Assembly (NCBI GenBank): GCA_037043455.1
Contig: JAWPHD010005102.1
Span: 62,001-126,000 of the forward strand
Direction of reading: 5' to 3'
Length of the DNA: 64,000 nt
DNA from: Cyrtodaria siliqua
Taxonomy: Eukaryota > Mollusca > Bivalvia > Adapedonta > Hiatellidae
Below the pieces are notes generated by a model. The model had not been told where the DNA came from, ran no database searches, and saw only the letters and a list, made by a program, of their open reading frames with translations. Position 1 is the stretch's first letter. The number at the start of each line of letters is the position of its first letter. Shown here in pieces: positions 11,194-22,681 of the stretch. The position numbers and the translations under genes are program-made.

Positions 11194-12032
11194 CTTGCTA
11201 GTATACTAATATATATCTTGCTAAATGTATCTATAAGTGCAATGCCTCTATAATTATCAGGACAATTAACTGATCCCCTTTTATGAAGAGGTATTAAGAT
11301 GGATTCTGCCCACATATCTGGGAATTCACCATTTGCAAAGAGTCTATTAAAAAGTTTGGTCAAATATGGCAGTATAATGTCTATACTATATATGAACTGT
11401 TCTGCAATAAGTTCTCCAGATGAAGACTTGTTCTTCTTTAAACGCCTCACTGCAGTCAGTACCGCGTCTGAGTTTGAAATAAATTCGTCTATGTCATTTA
11501 TTTCCATGATTACATCATCCATATTGAGTTCAATATTCCCATCATCACCCTCATCGCCGACGTCGAGTTGGTTAAATAATGTTTTAAAATGGTTAAACCA
11601 TGTCTTGTTTTGTATGTCTGGTTTATAATTTGATTTATTGGAAGCACATGCTTTGATTTTACTCCAAAATGCTTTTGAATCATTAGCTGATGCAACTATT
11701 GAATTCAATACCGATTTATAATTATTGTAACACCATTTCTTATTACTGCAAACATTTTTGAAAACATTTTTTGCTCTGCTTTATGCATTTAAATCTTCTT
11801 CCGAACTAGTAAACCGAAATTGCCTGAGACATCTATGGTTATTACATTTAAGTTTACGACATTCATTATGGAACCACTTTCGTGTTATTACTAGATTATT
11901 CTTCGTTCCTTTCAAGCACTTAAACTTAGAACATGCGTCGTCAAAAACCTTTACAAAACCAGTTATAATACAATTGATATTCATATCTTGGTTCACAATC
12001 ATCCCACAAGGAACGTCGTTATTCATGACCAA
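11194..12032 (-). pseudogene. LINE ORF2 segment upstream of the RT core
   Basis: Two stretches make up this part. 12032-11781 carries 'ITRKWFHNECRKLK', the basic linker seen between endonuclease and RT in LINEs. 11708-11194 carries 'SKAFWSKIKAC', 'ESILIPLHKRGS' and 'NYRGIALIDTFSKIY', the N-terminal RT block. The gap 11709-11780 is closed only by a frame change. The 5-bp target copy TATGT (plus strand, 11189-11193) marks where the inserted element begins, and the RT continues beyond it at 9707. Confidence 0.82.
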
Positions 12033-12341
12033 TAACTCTGACTTTCATTCATGACCAATAACTCTGACTTTCATTCATGACCAATAACTCTGACTTACAT
12101 TCATGACCAATAACTCTGACTTTCATTCATGACCAATAACTCTGACTTTCATTCATGACCAATAACTCTGACTTTCATTCATGACCATGACCAATAACTC
12201 TGACTTTCATTCATGACCAATAACTCTGACTTACATTCATGACCAATAACTCTGACTTTCATTCATGACCAATAACTCTGACTTTCATTCATGACCAATA
12301 ACTCTGACTTTCATTCATGACCAATAACTCTGACTTTCATT
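12027..12341. repeat. 26-bp tandem repeat, about 12 copies
   Basis: The unit TTCATGACCAATAACTCTGA plus CTTTCA is highly uniform, with one partial duplication (ATGACCATGACC) near 12181. The first unit is continuous with the LINE coding strand (frame '...SELLVMN' running into 'NDVPCG'), so the array appears to have grown from the broken 5' edge of the LINE. Confidence 0.93.
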
Positions 12342-12775
12342 TCGGAAGAATTATACAGCCTTTTAAAGCTTGTATTAGAAGTATAAATATGGAACAATCA
12401 TGAATGTTTACCACTTAACAATTAGAAATGTGAAGAATTCCGTTGATAAGCAGTGCTGAATTTCAGTAATAAAATAGTCACATGCTGTAACAATAAACAC
12501 ATCCTATTTATCTGAAGTTCCCAGAAATAGTTTCAGACAGAACCAATTACACACTAATTACATCCAATTTTAATCTGGCCATGGTTTTGATATATCTCTC
12601 CCATATCTAGTTATATAGCGTTTATTATCTGTCACATCTGAAGGAGAATGCACAAGATGCATGCATAGACAAAAGCACTTTTTGATTTAGATAAATAAAT
12701 AAAAAAAATCTACTACAGTTGAAATCATCTTATTTTTATTGAGTTAATATTCAGTAATGACTAAAATTATCAGTA

Positions 12776-13598
12776 TTAAAGGGACACTGTCCATAAATGA
12801 AAATATTAAGAGCCACCCCAGAGAGAGAGGAAGAATACACAGGAATCTGGAAACATGCCCTACTCTTACTATTCATATGGTTCCTTAATGTGCTCTGACA
12901 TTAATTATCGCTTAACCATTTATTCTTTCAATCAGTAGAAAGATTTTTTATTTGTTTAGTAACATATTTATTTCCCGAATTTTTACATGTTTCGGATTCA
13001 GAGAGATGAAAAGTCCACTTAAATACATGTACCGTCTGAAGAAGATATCATTGGAAAGTGCAAGGCTGTAACTTGAGGTACATGCATGTCTGTGTCTTTT
13101 ATAAAGGTATAAACAGCCCATCACTGGGTCAGTCTCTGTTTAGCATCTCTCACTGGTGTTGGGAATCAATCAGAACAACACTATCTTTCATTGCAGCTTG
13201 GTATTAAAGCATATAATCTACAGTAGATCATGTGTGTTGACTTATGAAACCAGAATATAAATTTTACCTTTAATTTACACGCCAATGTAAATGTGTAATT
13301 TTTTGGGGGATGGCTTTCATAATCAATTTATGCACTTGATAGGCATATAGCACCCTCGATTTTATCATGATGAAGATCACTTGAAACATGTTTGATGGAC
13401 TTGTTGTTTTAGGCGAGACACCAAGTTGCGCACAACACTTGTTAGTTTCCTTCAATGGAGCGAAATGCAAATATTGAATGACAGACATTACCATTCCTAT
13501 TTTTATTGAATATTCAGTATTGTAGTTGTGTAATGTCGTTAACATAATTATATATATATATTGTGCTTTATAAACTCAAAGTAACAGTGTCCCTTTAA
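12776..13598. mobile_element. 823-bp TIR element with TTAAAGGGACACTGT ends
   Basis: A perfect 15-bp inverted repeat lies at 12776-12790 and 13584-13598. Either TTAA belongs to the TIR, or it is the target duplication with TIR AGGGACACTGT. There is no transposase frame, so I call it a MITE. The words CTTTTTGATTTAGATAAATA occur just outside both ends (near 12680 and 13610), so the neighbourhood is also duplicated. Confidence 0.7.
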
Positions 13599-13599
13599 A

Positions 13600-15140
13600 C
13601 AGAGAAATTCTTTTTGATTTAGATAAATATATTTTAAAAAAAACTTGAAATTGATCTTAAATTTGGTTGTTGTGTATTAAATGTTGTGTATTAAATGTTT
13701 GTCAACATATAGGTTATTTTGACTTGCTGTATAATTGATGCAATTATCCAGCTTATCAACTTGTTTTGTTTCACAAAATGACATTTTAATCTAAAGGTAT
13801 CATGTTTTATCAAGAAATGTCAGCGGAATTAATGAGATATTGTTGCTGGCATGCAATAGCAATTAACACTGGCTATAACAAAACCGATGACAGATTTAGA
13901 TTCAGCCTCAAAAATACCTCAGAAAACATGTACTTCATATTGGGCTACCTCAAAGGGAGAAAAAAATAAAACATTGAAGTGCAGAATTTCTAAAAATAGC
14001 CCATAACAAGAAAGTTGAATTTTGGGAGGTGCTCTAAATAACTTTGTTTTGGATTTGGCTCGATGCAGAGAACGAGAAAATGTGTCAACATGTTAAAATT
14101 TAGGCACGGACACTCATTACATTACGAACACCTACTAATATAGAAAGAATCATGTGTGTTGTGTCCCTGAGCAAGAAACTTTATCTGCATTGGTAATAAA
14201 CCCAATTTATTAATAAGTTGGTAATAAGTTACGTACCTATAGGACTTTGAAGAGTTCTTACTGTACTTTGCAGAACTAACTGCTATTATTCCCAATTTTT
14301 CAACGTTCGACGATAAGAGTAAATTTTACCTTATTCTCGGTAGTAACAATGATCATGATATCAACAATATATGTATATCAGTTATCTCAGAGTTTTTCAA
14401 TTTTAGAAAGACAGTATTAGGGATATAAAATTTACTTGGTGAAGTAACACTATATATGTGTTAGTATTTAGATATGATCTCCCTCAGGAGTGGATTTATT
14501 GACTATTATTATAAATATGAATAAGCATATATGGAGAGAGATATATGACGTATTTTCTTGCTTCTTGTTTTGTACATACTTTTCACTGTGTATGTCTGTG
14601 TGTTTTGGTGATATTCCTACTGTTGGATTTTAGACCAATAAAATATCTGATTTGATTTGATTTGCATTGCTTAGTGCTGGTTCTACCCAGGAAGATATTG
14701 ACAGTGATTAAAATAAGTTCAGAGAGCTTCCCTTACAATGCATGTTAAATATATAAGTTTAAACTAATATAAAAAGAGATGTTGCAAATGAATTTGGTAG
14801 TCTGTACTATTTAAAACACAATACAATGGTAATAATATTTGACAGTTTAATCTCCATGTCTGTGATAAACTTTTACTGGAGTATCAAATTACCCGTCTCC
14901 AGTAGCGGACATAAAGTTCAAGTAATTATGTTCCAGTCAAACCTTATAAAACTCACATTAAATTGTGCATAGATTGAAATGTGTATGTATTTAAAACAGA
15001 AGCGAAATATAGTTTATGACTGGCCAAGAACAATGTCCAGTGGCAGTGAGTTTATATATGAAATCTGGTACTCCACAATTTTATATTTCTAAACATAGTC
15101 AAATTTGTAGATGTTACATGTGTTGTGAAATTTGGAGATG
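13600..15140. other. No gene recognised; possible SINE tail near 14160
   Basis: The stretch is AT-rich with no coding pattern. GTGTCCCTGAGCAAGAAACT followed by TTATCTGCATTGG at about 14158-14196 resembles the 3' tail of the SINE read at 42360-42475 on the other strand. Confidence 0.4.
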
Positions 15141-15149
15141 GTACATGTA

Positions 15150-16010
15150 TTTAAGAGACAACTGACCTTGACACAGGGTCATTTGGAGGCTGAAAGTTGC
15201 TGGAATAATAAGAACAATGTTTTTATAGTGATGTTATATATGAAATTTGAACACTCTACTCTATAGGACAAAAAATTAAAATAATTTAATGAACATTTTA
15301 ACACAGTTTTTGAAGACGGTATGTGCATTTAAGTGGCATTGACTCCGACCCATGGTCAGTTGAAGAGCTGGAAGTTATTGGCATTAAGAAGGACAATGAC
15401 AAGGAGGTTATATATGAAATTTGAACACTCTGCTCCTAATAACAAAAAAGTTATAAGAATTTAACGTACTTTAACACATTTATTTAGGAGACGGTAGACG
15501 TATTTAAGAGACCACTGACCTTGACACGATGGATGATAAAAATCGCTGGAATAAGAACGACAATGGCAAGGAGGTTATATATGAAATTTAAACACTCTAC
15601 TCCACAGAACAAAACAGTTATAAGAATTTAACGCAAACCTTAACCAAAACTTTATTAATGCAAATCTTAACCAAAACCTTAACCAAAATCTTAACCAAAA
15701 TCTTAACAACGGTACATATTGTATTATAACTTTCTTGTCCCTTGGAGTAGAATGTTCAAATTTCATATATAACCTCCTTGTATTTGTTTGTCCTAATGCC
15801 AATAACTTCCAGCCCTCCGACTAACATTAATGCCACTTAAATACATCAAATTATAATGCAAAATATTGACTGTACATGTATTTAAGTGACACTGACTCCG
15901 TCCCATGGTCAGTTGGAGGGCTGGAAGTTACTGACATTAGGAAAGCCAATGACCAGAAGGTTATATATGAAATTTGAACATTCTACTGCCAAGGACAAGA
16001 ACGTTATTAC
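15150..16010. repeat. Degenerate 165-180-bp repeat with one inverted copy
   Basis: GTTATATATGAAATTTGAAC recurs near 15231, 15411, 15575 (as AATTTAAAC) and 15960, and in reverse complement near 15755. Each is preceded by GACCTTGACAC or GACTCCGACCC words and TTTAAGNGRCAN-TGAC. A TTAACCAAAA microrepeat lies at 15640-15710. It is probably the interior of a dispersed element; no protein is encoded. Confidence 0.7.
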
Positions 16011-16029
16011 TTCTAAAGGCAAGACAAAA

Positions 16030-17180
16030 ACGTCAAAATCTGTTCAGTGATTCTTGAGAAGAAGATTTTTAAGGTTTTGACCATCTTGGACACAGCATTG
16101 ACCTACTTTATACAACTTTGGAAGGAACTGACCTCAGTATCATCCATTTGAAATTTGGTCACAATTGGTAAAGCAGTTTCTGATGAGATGTCGTTTACAA
16201 ATGTCCTATATGTCTATGTAAAACATGTAAAATCTCCATATACAAACTTTGGAACCCTGGGGCACAGATATTTTTTACTCTAGAAACTTCATTTGTATAA
16301 CTTTTGTAGTGTAGGAATTTGAGATTATTTATAAACAAAATTGGAAAATGTGTCTAAGGGACCCAAATGCTCCGCTAAAGGGTTATCGATTGCTTACAAA
16401 ATGGAGTAACAAAATGTGTAATATTAAAAGGCAAGTTATATGGACCTGATTTGGGTAGGAACATAATGGTGCCATATAGAGGTGTGTATGAAGTTTGAAT
16501 ACTGTAAGGTTTTTGGTATGTGAGTAATTGACTTAATAGACAAGAGAGCCAAGATGACCCTAAATCGATCACCTGAGTACTGGCCCATTATCGAACTTCT
16601 TCGAAATCTTATGGTCATATACAATCTGTGCAAGTTTCGTTAAGATTGTTCAAGAAATGTGGGCTCTGTTGTGTTTAACAACATTGATATAAAGACACTG
16701 ATAACATTTGGTAAAGATCAAATACAAAATGAAGGTGCTAGAGTGTAACCCCTGGGGCAGGGCCAAATGTGACCTCAGGGATACATGTAATATATGAGAG
16801 CTGTGTGCTTTGTGGTTTCAGTGGAGCAGATTGTTTAAGTGTTGCCCTATACAAGTGTATTTAAAACATGTGACCCCTGGGGCAAGGCCAGATGTGACCC
16901 CAGGGTCACCATTTAAATAAACTTGGTAAAGGAACATAAGCTCATACTAAATGCAAAATATTAAACCTCTGGCTCTTGCAGTTTCAGAGAAGAAGATTTT
17001 TTACTTTTTTTTACTCTATATATATATGTAAAACTGTGGCGCCGGGGACAGGGCCAAATTTGACCCCAGGGTCATCTTTTGAACAAACTTGGTAGAGGAC
17101 CATAAGCTCATAGCAAATGCAAAATATTAAACCTTCGGCTCTTGCAGTTTCAGAGAAGAATAGTTTTTAGCATGGTGAAC
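16030..17180. mobile_element. Fragments of dispersed family A
   Basis: Two or three pieces of family A occur here. 16030-16370 contains the TTCTTGAGAAGAAGATTTTT and ATTTATAAACAAAA words. 16540-16680 starts GACAAGAGAGCCAAGATGAC with ATCACCTGAG. 16730-17165 has repeated 'CCTGGGGCAGGGCCAAATGTGACC' type sentences about every 130-180 bp. No reading frame is convincing. Confidence 0.6.
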
Positions 17181-17767
17181 TTGTTCACCAAGCTTTAGTA
17201 ATCATGTTTTTTCACGAATCCTAATTACAGCCTCACTGATGAATCGACGCATTGCCTGAAAAAGAAGACCCATATTTTAACAGGTGTTTCTTCTTTTCTA
17301 GTGCGGATACAAATAAGGTAATGTCATTTACACAAGTTTCAAATAATTTCTTCGATACATTGTTTAAGTTATATATTGTTTGTATAGCTAGTTCATCTAT
17401 TGTTCCATCGTTTTGCTGTGTGGTCTATAAATAGATCAATCATCATCATCACGTGATCATCACGTGATCTTGCATAAAATGTCCAACAATATATTCATAC
17501 TCCGTATTGATATCCTAGGATAGTTTATTGAGATTTGTAACCATTTAATTTTATACTTTATTTCTCTTGCAACTATCTTGCATCTATATTTAAGAACTAT
17601 ACATATATGTTGTGACATGGCCTTTATACACTGGTCAAAATTGCTAACCGGTCATTTTATTATTTGGAATATTATATCAAATATTGTATATTTTGAGTTG
17701 ATATTTCATACAAATAAATATGAGCAGCAAACAAAACGATCAATACATTTTGTAACTTCAAAATCCG

Positions 17768-17784
17768 CACTTCCGGTCACGTGG
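17768..17784 (+). promoter_or_regulatory. Promoter-like ETS plus E-box motif upstream of the transposase
   Basis: CACTTCCGGTCACGTGGC combines an ETS core (TTCCGG) with an E-box (CACGTG), followed by GGCGCGAAA. It lies about 130 bp before the transposase ATG and inside the transposon. The function is inferred from motifs only. Confidence 0.35.
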
Positions 17785-17913
17785 CTTATTTTGGCGCGAA
17801 ATCGCATTATTATCCCGTGCTGCACGAAGTAAGATTTGAACATGTGTTTTTGTTCTCGGAATTGTTTATCGTTTCAATCCCAAACAAAAAACTTACTAAA
17901 CATTAAATAAAAA

Positions 17914-19183
17914 ATGCGTCGGATGACAACGGAAGAGCGTGGACGGGCCGTCGGTATGATTATTGCTGGTACTTCGATTCGGCAGGTAAAGGACATTGCG
18001 TAATTTGTTCATTTTTATTAATTTATTTAATCGATTTTCAACGTTTTATTTTCTCTTTTTCAAGTCCAGTATTGTGTATTATAATATTCCTCATCCTTCT
18101 GGCAGGTTAGTTTATTTATAAGTGTACTTGTCTGTCCGTCCGTCCGTCCGTCACTTCGTTTGTTCGTTCGTACATGATTCTGTCTAGCCATGTTCATTAT
18201 TTCTGAAAAAGTCGCAATAATGAGTTGTTTTATATTTATAGGTAGCCAGAACAATCAACAGACGTTTTTCAACAATTTACGACCTTTGGCTCAAGTGCAA
18301 TCGCACCGGAAGTGTTGATGACCTTTACCGAAGGCCAAAAAGACGTGTGACAACGCAGCGTCAAGATCGCTACATCCTTGTAACACACCTTCGTAATAGA
18401 AGAATAACAGCGACAGATATTGCCAGACGTTTAATAGGCGTCCATAATAGAAACGTGAGTGATCAAAGAGTACGAAATCGACTACGGATCATGGGATTGA
18501 GAGCGAGAAGACATTTTGTGGGATTAGTATTGACTGGAAGACACCGGCGAATTCGGCTTCAGTGGGCCAGAAGGTATTTGAGGTTCACCAGAGCAGACTG
18601 GGCAAATGTCGCCTTTACAGATGAGTCCAGATTTAATCTTCAGAAGTCTGACGGCAGAGAGCGAATTTATCGACGACATGGGGAACGATATTCGGATAAT
18701 TGCATCAACGAAAGATCTCATTTTGGAGGAGGGTCAGTGATGGTTTGGGGAGGTATTAGTTTGCACACTAAAACTGATATGGTGGTTGTTCGAGGAAACC
18801 TGAACGCAGACCAATACCAGCAACAAATACTTCGACCAACGCTTATTCCCCATATTCGCGCTAACCGTGGGATGACATTCATGCAAGACAATGCACCTTG
18901 CCATACTGCAAGAACTACCCGTCAGCTACTTCAGGGCAACAACATTCGAATAATGGAGTGGCCGCCATGTAGTCCGGATTTAAATCCAATCGAACATGTG
19001 TGGGACGAAATCGACCGTCGTGTGCGACAGTTACCAAGGCAACAAAATATTGCTGACCTCATAAGGGACATTGTCAATGTTTGGAATAACATACCTCAGC
19101 GTTTTCTACATAACTACATAAATTCCATGCGACAACGCTGTTTAGCTGTTGTACACGCAAACGGCTGTCATACGCGATATTGA
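17914..19183 (+). CDS. Tc1-like DD34E transposase, two exons
   Basis: Exon 1 (17914-17985, 24 codons, starting MRRMTTEERG and ending TSIRQ) joins exon 2 (18242-19183). The product is 337 aa, a normal Tc1 length. Residues about 1-110 form the bipartite HTH DNA-binding region ('RTINRRFSTIYDLW', 'DLYRRPKRR'), which should bind the TIRs. The catalytic DDE residues are D151 ('FTDESRF'), D240 ('MQDNAPCHTA') and E275 ('PDLNPIEHVW'), with 34 residues between the second and third. A glycine-rich 'FGGGSVMVWGGI' is present as in the family. The frame is intact across both exons. Retaining the intron would stop translation after about 29 codons. I chose the ATG at 17914 because it gives the family-like N-terminus. 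The product acts in the nucleus by cut-and-paste at TA. Confidence 0.92.
17986..18241 (+). other. Intron within the Tc1-like transposase gene
   Basis: The 256-bp AT-rich segment starts GTAAAG and ends ATTTATAG. Splicing joins codons exactly and restores the family HTH. It carries a (GTCC)n run near 18133-18152. Confidence 0.85.
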
Positions 19184-19439
19184 TTTTTGTAAATTTTGAA
19201 ATTACTGGTATCTATGAATTTCGATACAATAAACTTCTTTGAAATTCATAAAATACTTTGCTTTACTGATGTGATTACTTATAGAACATTTTTCAATACA
19301 TTTATTTCCAATTTCACATATATTTTATTTTTCTGAGACAAATAAATAAGAAAATAACAAGTGATCGGTTAGCAATTTTGACTAGTGTAGTCTTCATATA
19401 ATATTTAATAGGTTTGGTCAGTAATGGTTATCGCATAAG

Positions 19440-19850
19440 CAACTATCCTTTGTAATTCCTTCTCCAATTGCGCGAAATTTCATCTGGTACCCTACTGGTA
19501 CACATCGCCTGTCTATACCTCGATAACACGGACGGTAACCATTCCCGCGCGCCTCTTTGAGAGGAGGTCATTACATTCTGAACAATGTAATCGTAAAGAT
19601 ATGTGGTCTTTGATGTTTTATGAATACATGTGGGACAGAACAGAACGCGTAATTGTGCCAGACTGTACCGAAATTCAATCCCATTAGATGGATTTGCGTA
19701 GCTTTGACAGAATGGCGGGGAATTTTGTATCTGTGTTCGTCTCAAATAGCTGAGGTCTTCCTCCACCAATTAAACTGGCCGCCATACATAACCTAATTGA
19801 TCTGTTGATAAATGGCGTAAAACACCATGCAAAAAAAAAAAAAAATCGGT
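19440..19850 (+). mobile_element. SINE-like sequence ending in poly(A)
   Basis: From about 19750 the words GTCTTCCTCCACCA, CTGGCCGCCATA and AAATGGCGTAAAACACCATG run into A14, like the 3' part of family 1 SINEs plus a poly(A) tail. The upstream part (19440-19750) contains a 108-codon minus-strand frame with no recognised motif. I do not call it a gene. Confidence 0.5.
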
Positions 19851-20579
19851 TTGATGAATCTGGTTTGGTAAATCCGTACGTTATAATCAAATGCTAAAAC
19901 TGAAAATAGATTTTAGCAACAATGTACTTCTGTACAGCATTGATGTATTGATATTATAAATGAATCTGAATGAATAAGAAACAATTGGTGATATACAAAA
20001 AAAACATAAGATACACACAATCTGTATTAGACCAAAAAAGAGGTGTGTTTTCCCTTAGCAGCTCTAAATGAAATAGGGTAGGTGGGTAGTGATTTATTTA
20101 TTTTTGGTTAAAAAAAATGTTAGGGTCGGTCAGCCGAGGGGAAACACACCTATTTGTTTGGCCTAATCTCAATAATCTGAGGCCTAAAAAAAGGTTTGCT
20201 TCTACTTTTGTGACCCATAGGGATCTGTACAATAAACATTTCTATGTGTTTACTCAATTTATTAGCTTTCGCCCAAAGGCCTTCATCAGAATATACATTT
20301 ACCACTAGACCACTACATTATTGCTCAATCCAATGTATTTAAGGAATACATTTTATTTTTTAACATTCATGGCACTAAATAACATCAGGTCACGTGCAAA
20401 GTAAGTGAATCCAGAAGGGATTGTTAAGTTTGCTCGCGACCTGATACTATTCATAGTCCCATGTATATTAAAAAAATAAATTGTACATAATCCATATTTT
20501 TCAAGCAATTTTGGAGAAATGTGTAACACGATTGGGCCCCTTTAATAGTAATAATAATAGTCTCATAACAAGTGGTAGG

Positions 20580-20849
20580 GGCGTCCGTGGCCGAGTGGTT
20601 AGAGTCTCTGACTTGCAATCACTTGCCCCTCACCGCTGTAGGTTCGATCCCTCAGGGGCCTAGGAATCTTTATGTGAGGAAGCTATCCAGCTGGCTTGCG
20701 GAACGTCGGTGGTTCTACCCAGGTGCCCGCCCGTGCACGATAATTGCCCGGAGGGGCACCTGGGGTCTTCCTCCACCAGTGGTAGCTGGAAAGTCGCCAT
20801 ATGACCTTAGCTGTTGGTGCGACTATAAAATCCAATTCAATTCAATTCA
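20580..20849 (+). mobile_element. Full-length tRNA-derived SINE (family 1), copy A
   Basis: The head has tRNA-like pol III promoter boxes: box A GTGGCCGAGTGGTTAGAG and box B GGTTCGATCCC, closest in look to a Ser/Leu-type tRNA. The body runs from GTGAGGAAGCTATCCAGC to CATATGACCTTAGCTG, with the tail ACTATAAAATCCAATTCAAT. A perfect 15-bp target duplication, ATAACAAGTGGTAGG, lies at 20565-20579 and 20850-20864. This is a recent insertion. Confidence 0.95.
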
Positions 20850-21004
20850 ATAACAAGTGGTAGGATTATCTCGCCTTTAATAGTAATTTACCTAATAGTC
20901 TACAATTTGATAGAACTCTCTCAGATAGCAGATATTATATTAGTTTACACAGGTTTAGCGTAGATGGGGATACTTTGTTATGACCTATCGAATAACTGTG
21001 TAAA

Positions 21005-21352
21005 AAGCCAATGAGATGTTTGCACGTGCTTGCAGGTAATACAATGAGATGCTTGCACATGCTTGTAGGTAATACAATGAGATGCTTGCACGTGCTTGCA
21101 AGTAATACAATGAGATGCTTGCACGTGCTTGCAGGTAATACAATGAGATGCTTGCACATGCTTGTAGGTAATACAATGAGATGCTTGCACGTGCTTGCAG
21201 GTAATACAATAAGACGCTTGCACGTGCTTGCAAGTTATACAATGAGATGCTTGCACGTGCTTGCAGGTAATACAATGAGATGCTTGCACATGCTTGCAGG
21301 TAATACAATGAGATGTTTGCAAGTGCTTGCAGGTAATACAATGAGATGTTTT
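21005..21352. repeat. 33-bp minisatellite, about 10-11 copies
   Basis: The unit is ACAATGAGATGCTTGCACGT plus GCTTGCAGGTAAT. Each unit carries the palindrome GCACGTGC. The 33-bp period keeps frames open on both strands (up to 128 codons), with an 11-residue peptide repeat and no independent signs of coding. Confidence 0.93.
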
Positions 21353-21399
21353 GAAGCAGAGGGAGAGATTATGATGATGGGAATATTAGAGAATTGAAT

Positions 21400-22067
21400 A
21401 GACTTGATGTTCTGACTGAAGAAATGTACCTCTATATGATCAATGAATAAACTGTAACATGGGGTAGCTTATTAAAGTGTGTTATTAAGAGTACGGACTT
21501 GTTATTTAATAATGCCCTGGTGACATAGTGTCACAAATGGACTATAAGATAGACACAAAAAATGGATATCCATGACAACACCGACATAAATGACCTTGAT
21601 CTATGACCGTGACCATATGACCCTAATTTGGTACAAGATACTGTCTAACAATGACACAAAAAATAATGTTTCGCCCCAATATCTCAGTATTTTAAAATGA
21701 AAAGGTCATAAAAAATGTATCACCTTGATCAGTGACCTTGACCTAAATCCCAACAAACAAACCTTCATATACCAAGTCTGATGAAAATCCCAAACATCAT
21801 GTTCACGAGCTTGTTTTTTACATAATCAAGAGCAATAACTCTTTTATTTAAAGAGCAATAGCTCTTCTTTTTTTTCATTTTTTCTCATAGTCAAACTTGT
21901 CCAAGACCTTAGTGTAACAAATTTCAAGTAAAATATGGTAAATATATGAAACCAGCTGAAATACCCTACTTGTTCGATGATCCAGAGAAATAAGACTGTA
22001 AAGCATGCAGAACTTTTGCCCAAACTTAGTCAAATCTGAAGCACATTGATTTTGTTAATTGTCGAAC
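21400..22067. other. No gene; dispersed repeat words
   Basis: About 21540-21830 holds 'GACCTTGATCTATGACC', 'ACCTTGATCAGTGACCTTGA' and 'CAAGTCTGATGAAAATCCCA' phrases, typical of degenerate invertebrate interspersed repeats. Nothing else is recognised. Confidence 0.4.
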
Positions 22068-22081
22068 TCTTCCGAGATCTG

Positions 22082-22348
22082 GGGGCGTCCGTGGCCGAGT
22101 GGTTAACGTCTCTGACTTGAAATCACTTGCCCCTCACCGCTGTAGGTTCGATCCCCCAGGGGTCTAGGAATCTTTATGTGAGGAAGCTATCCAGCTGGCT
22201 TGCGGAACGTCGGTGGTTCTACCCAGGTGCCCGCCCGTGCACGAAAATTGCCCGGAGGGGCACCTGGGGTCTTCCTCCACCAATGGAAGCTGGAAAGTCG
22301 CCATATGACCTTAGCTGTTGGTGCGACTATAAAATCAAATTCAATCAA
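22082..22348 (+). mobile_element. Full-length tRNA-derived SINE (family 1), copy B
   Basis: It matches copy A from GGCGTCCGTGGCCGAGTGG through box B GGTTCGATCCC to ACTATAAAATCAAATTCAAT. The target duplication TCTTCCGAGATCTG (22068-22081) against TCTTCCGTGATCTG (22349-22362) has one mismatch. Confidence 0.94.
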
Positions 22349-22681
22349 TCTTCCGTGATCTGACTGAAACCTTCAAATGAAGAATATCCATAAATCCCAA
22401 ACCGTTTACTTAAGTTATTGAGTAACCAGGAATGAGTCAACACATGGATGACAGTTTTGCCCAGCTTTCCCTGGTTACAAACCAGAATAATAGACATTGG
22501 CTGGCTCTGACGAAGTTAGAATATTGTCATTTGTTTCAATTAAGGTCAAATGATTTCAATATAAACGTACAGTCATTTATTCCTCCAAATGAGAAAGGAA
22601 GGGATGAGGTTATACAGTATTGGAGCTGAGATTGTTGCACATTAAGGGGCTAACGTGAAATTATTGTAAATGTATCTAAGT

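Larger units (their letters stand above)
7890..12032 (-). mobile_element. Non-LTR retrotransposon (LINE) remnant, split by an insertion
   Basis: On the minus strand the order is: a basic, cysteine-rich region between endonuclease and RT (12032-11709), the RT N-terminal part (11708-11194), the RT core with FADD (9712-9107), then the C-terminal region with a zinc knuckle (9031-8057). A short 3' UTR ends in ACTAATAAAAATATATATAT near 7890. The endonuclease is missing; upstream the sequence passes into a 26-bp tandem array. A 1.48-kb DNA element (9708-11188) interrupts the RT. Nonsense codons show that the copy is dead. Confidence 0.88.
17629..19387 (+). mobile_element. Complete Tc1-like DNA transposon
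   Basis: The 26-bp TIRs CACTGGTCAAAATTGCTAAC CGGTCA (17629-17654) and the inverted copy at 19362-19387 differ at two positions. A TA dinucleotide flanks each side (17627-17628 and 19388-19389), which is the Tc1/mariner target site. Length is 1,759 bp. It encodes one transposase with one intron. Ends, target duplication and open frame are all intact, so the copy is young and could be autonomous. Confidence 0.95.

Noticed and set aside
19443..19769. 108-codon minus-strand frame
   Set aside because: Its start overlaps a SINE 3' segment and no domain is recognisable; kept only as a note.
20580..20652. Functional tRNA gene
   Set aside because: Boxes A and B are present, but the cloverleaf stems do not close well, the sequence continues into a SINE body, and it is flanked by target duplications.
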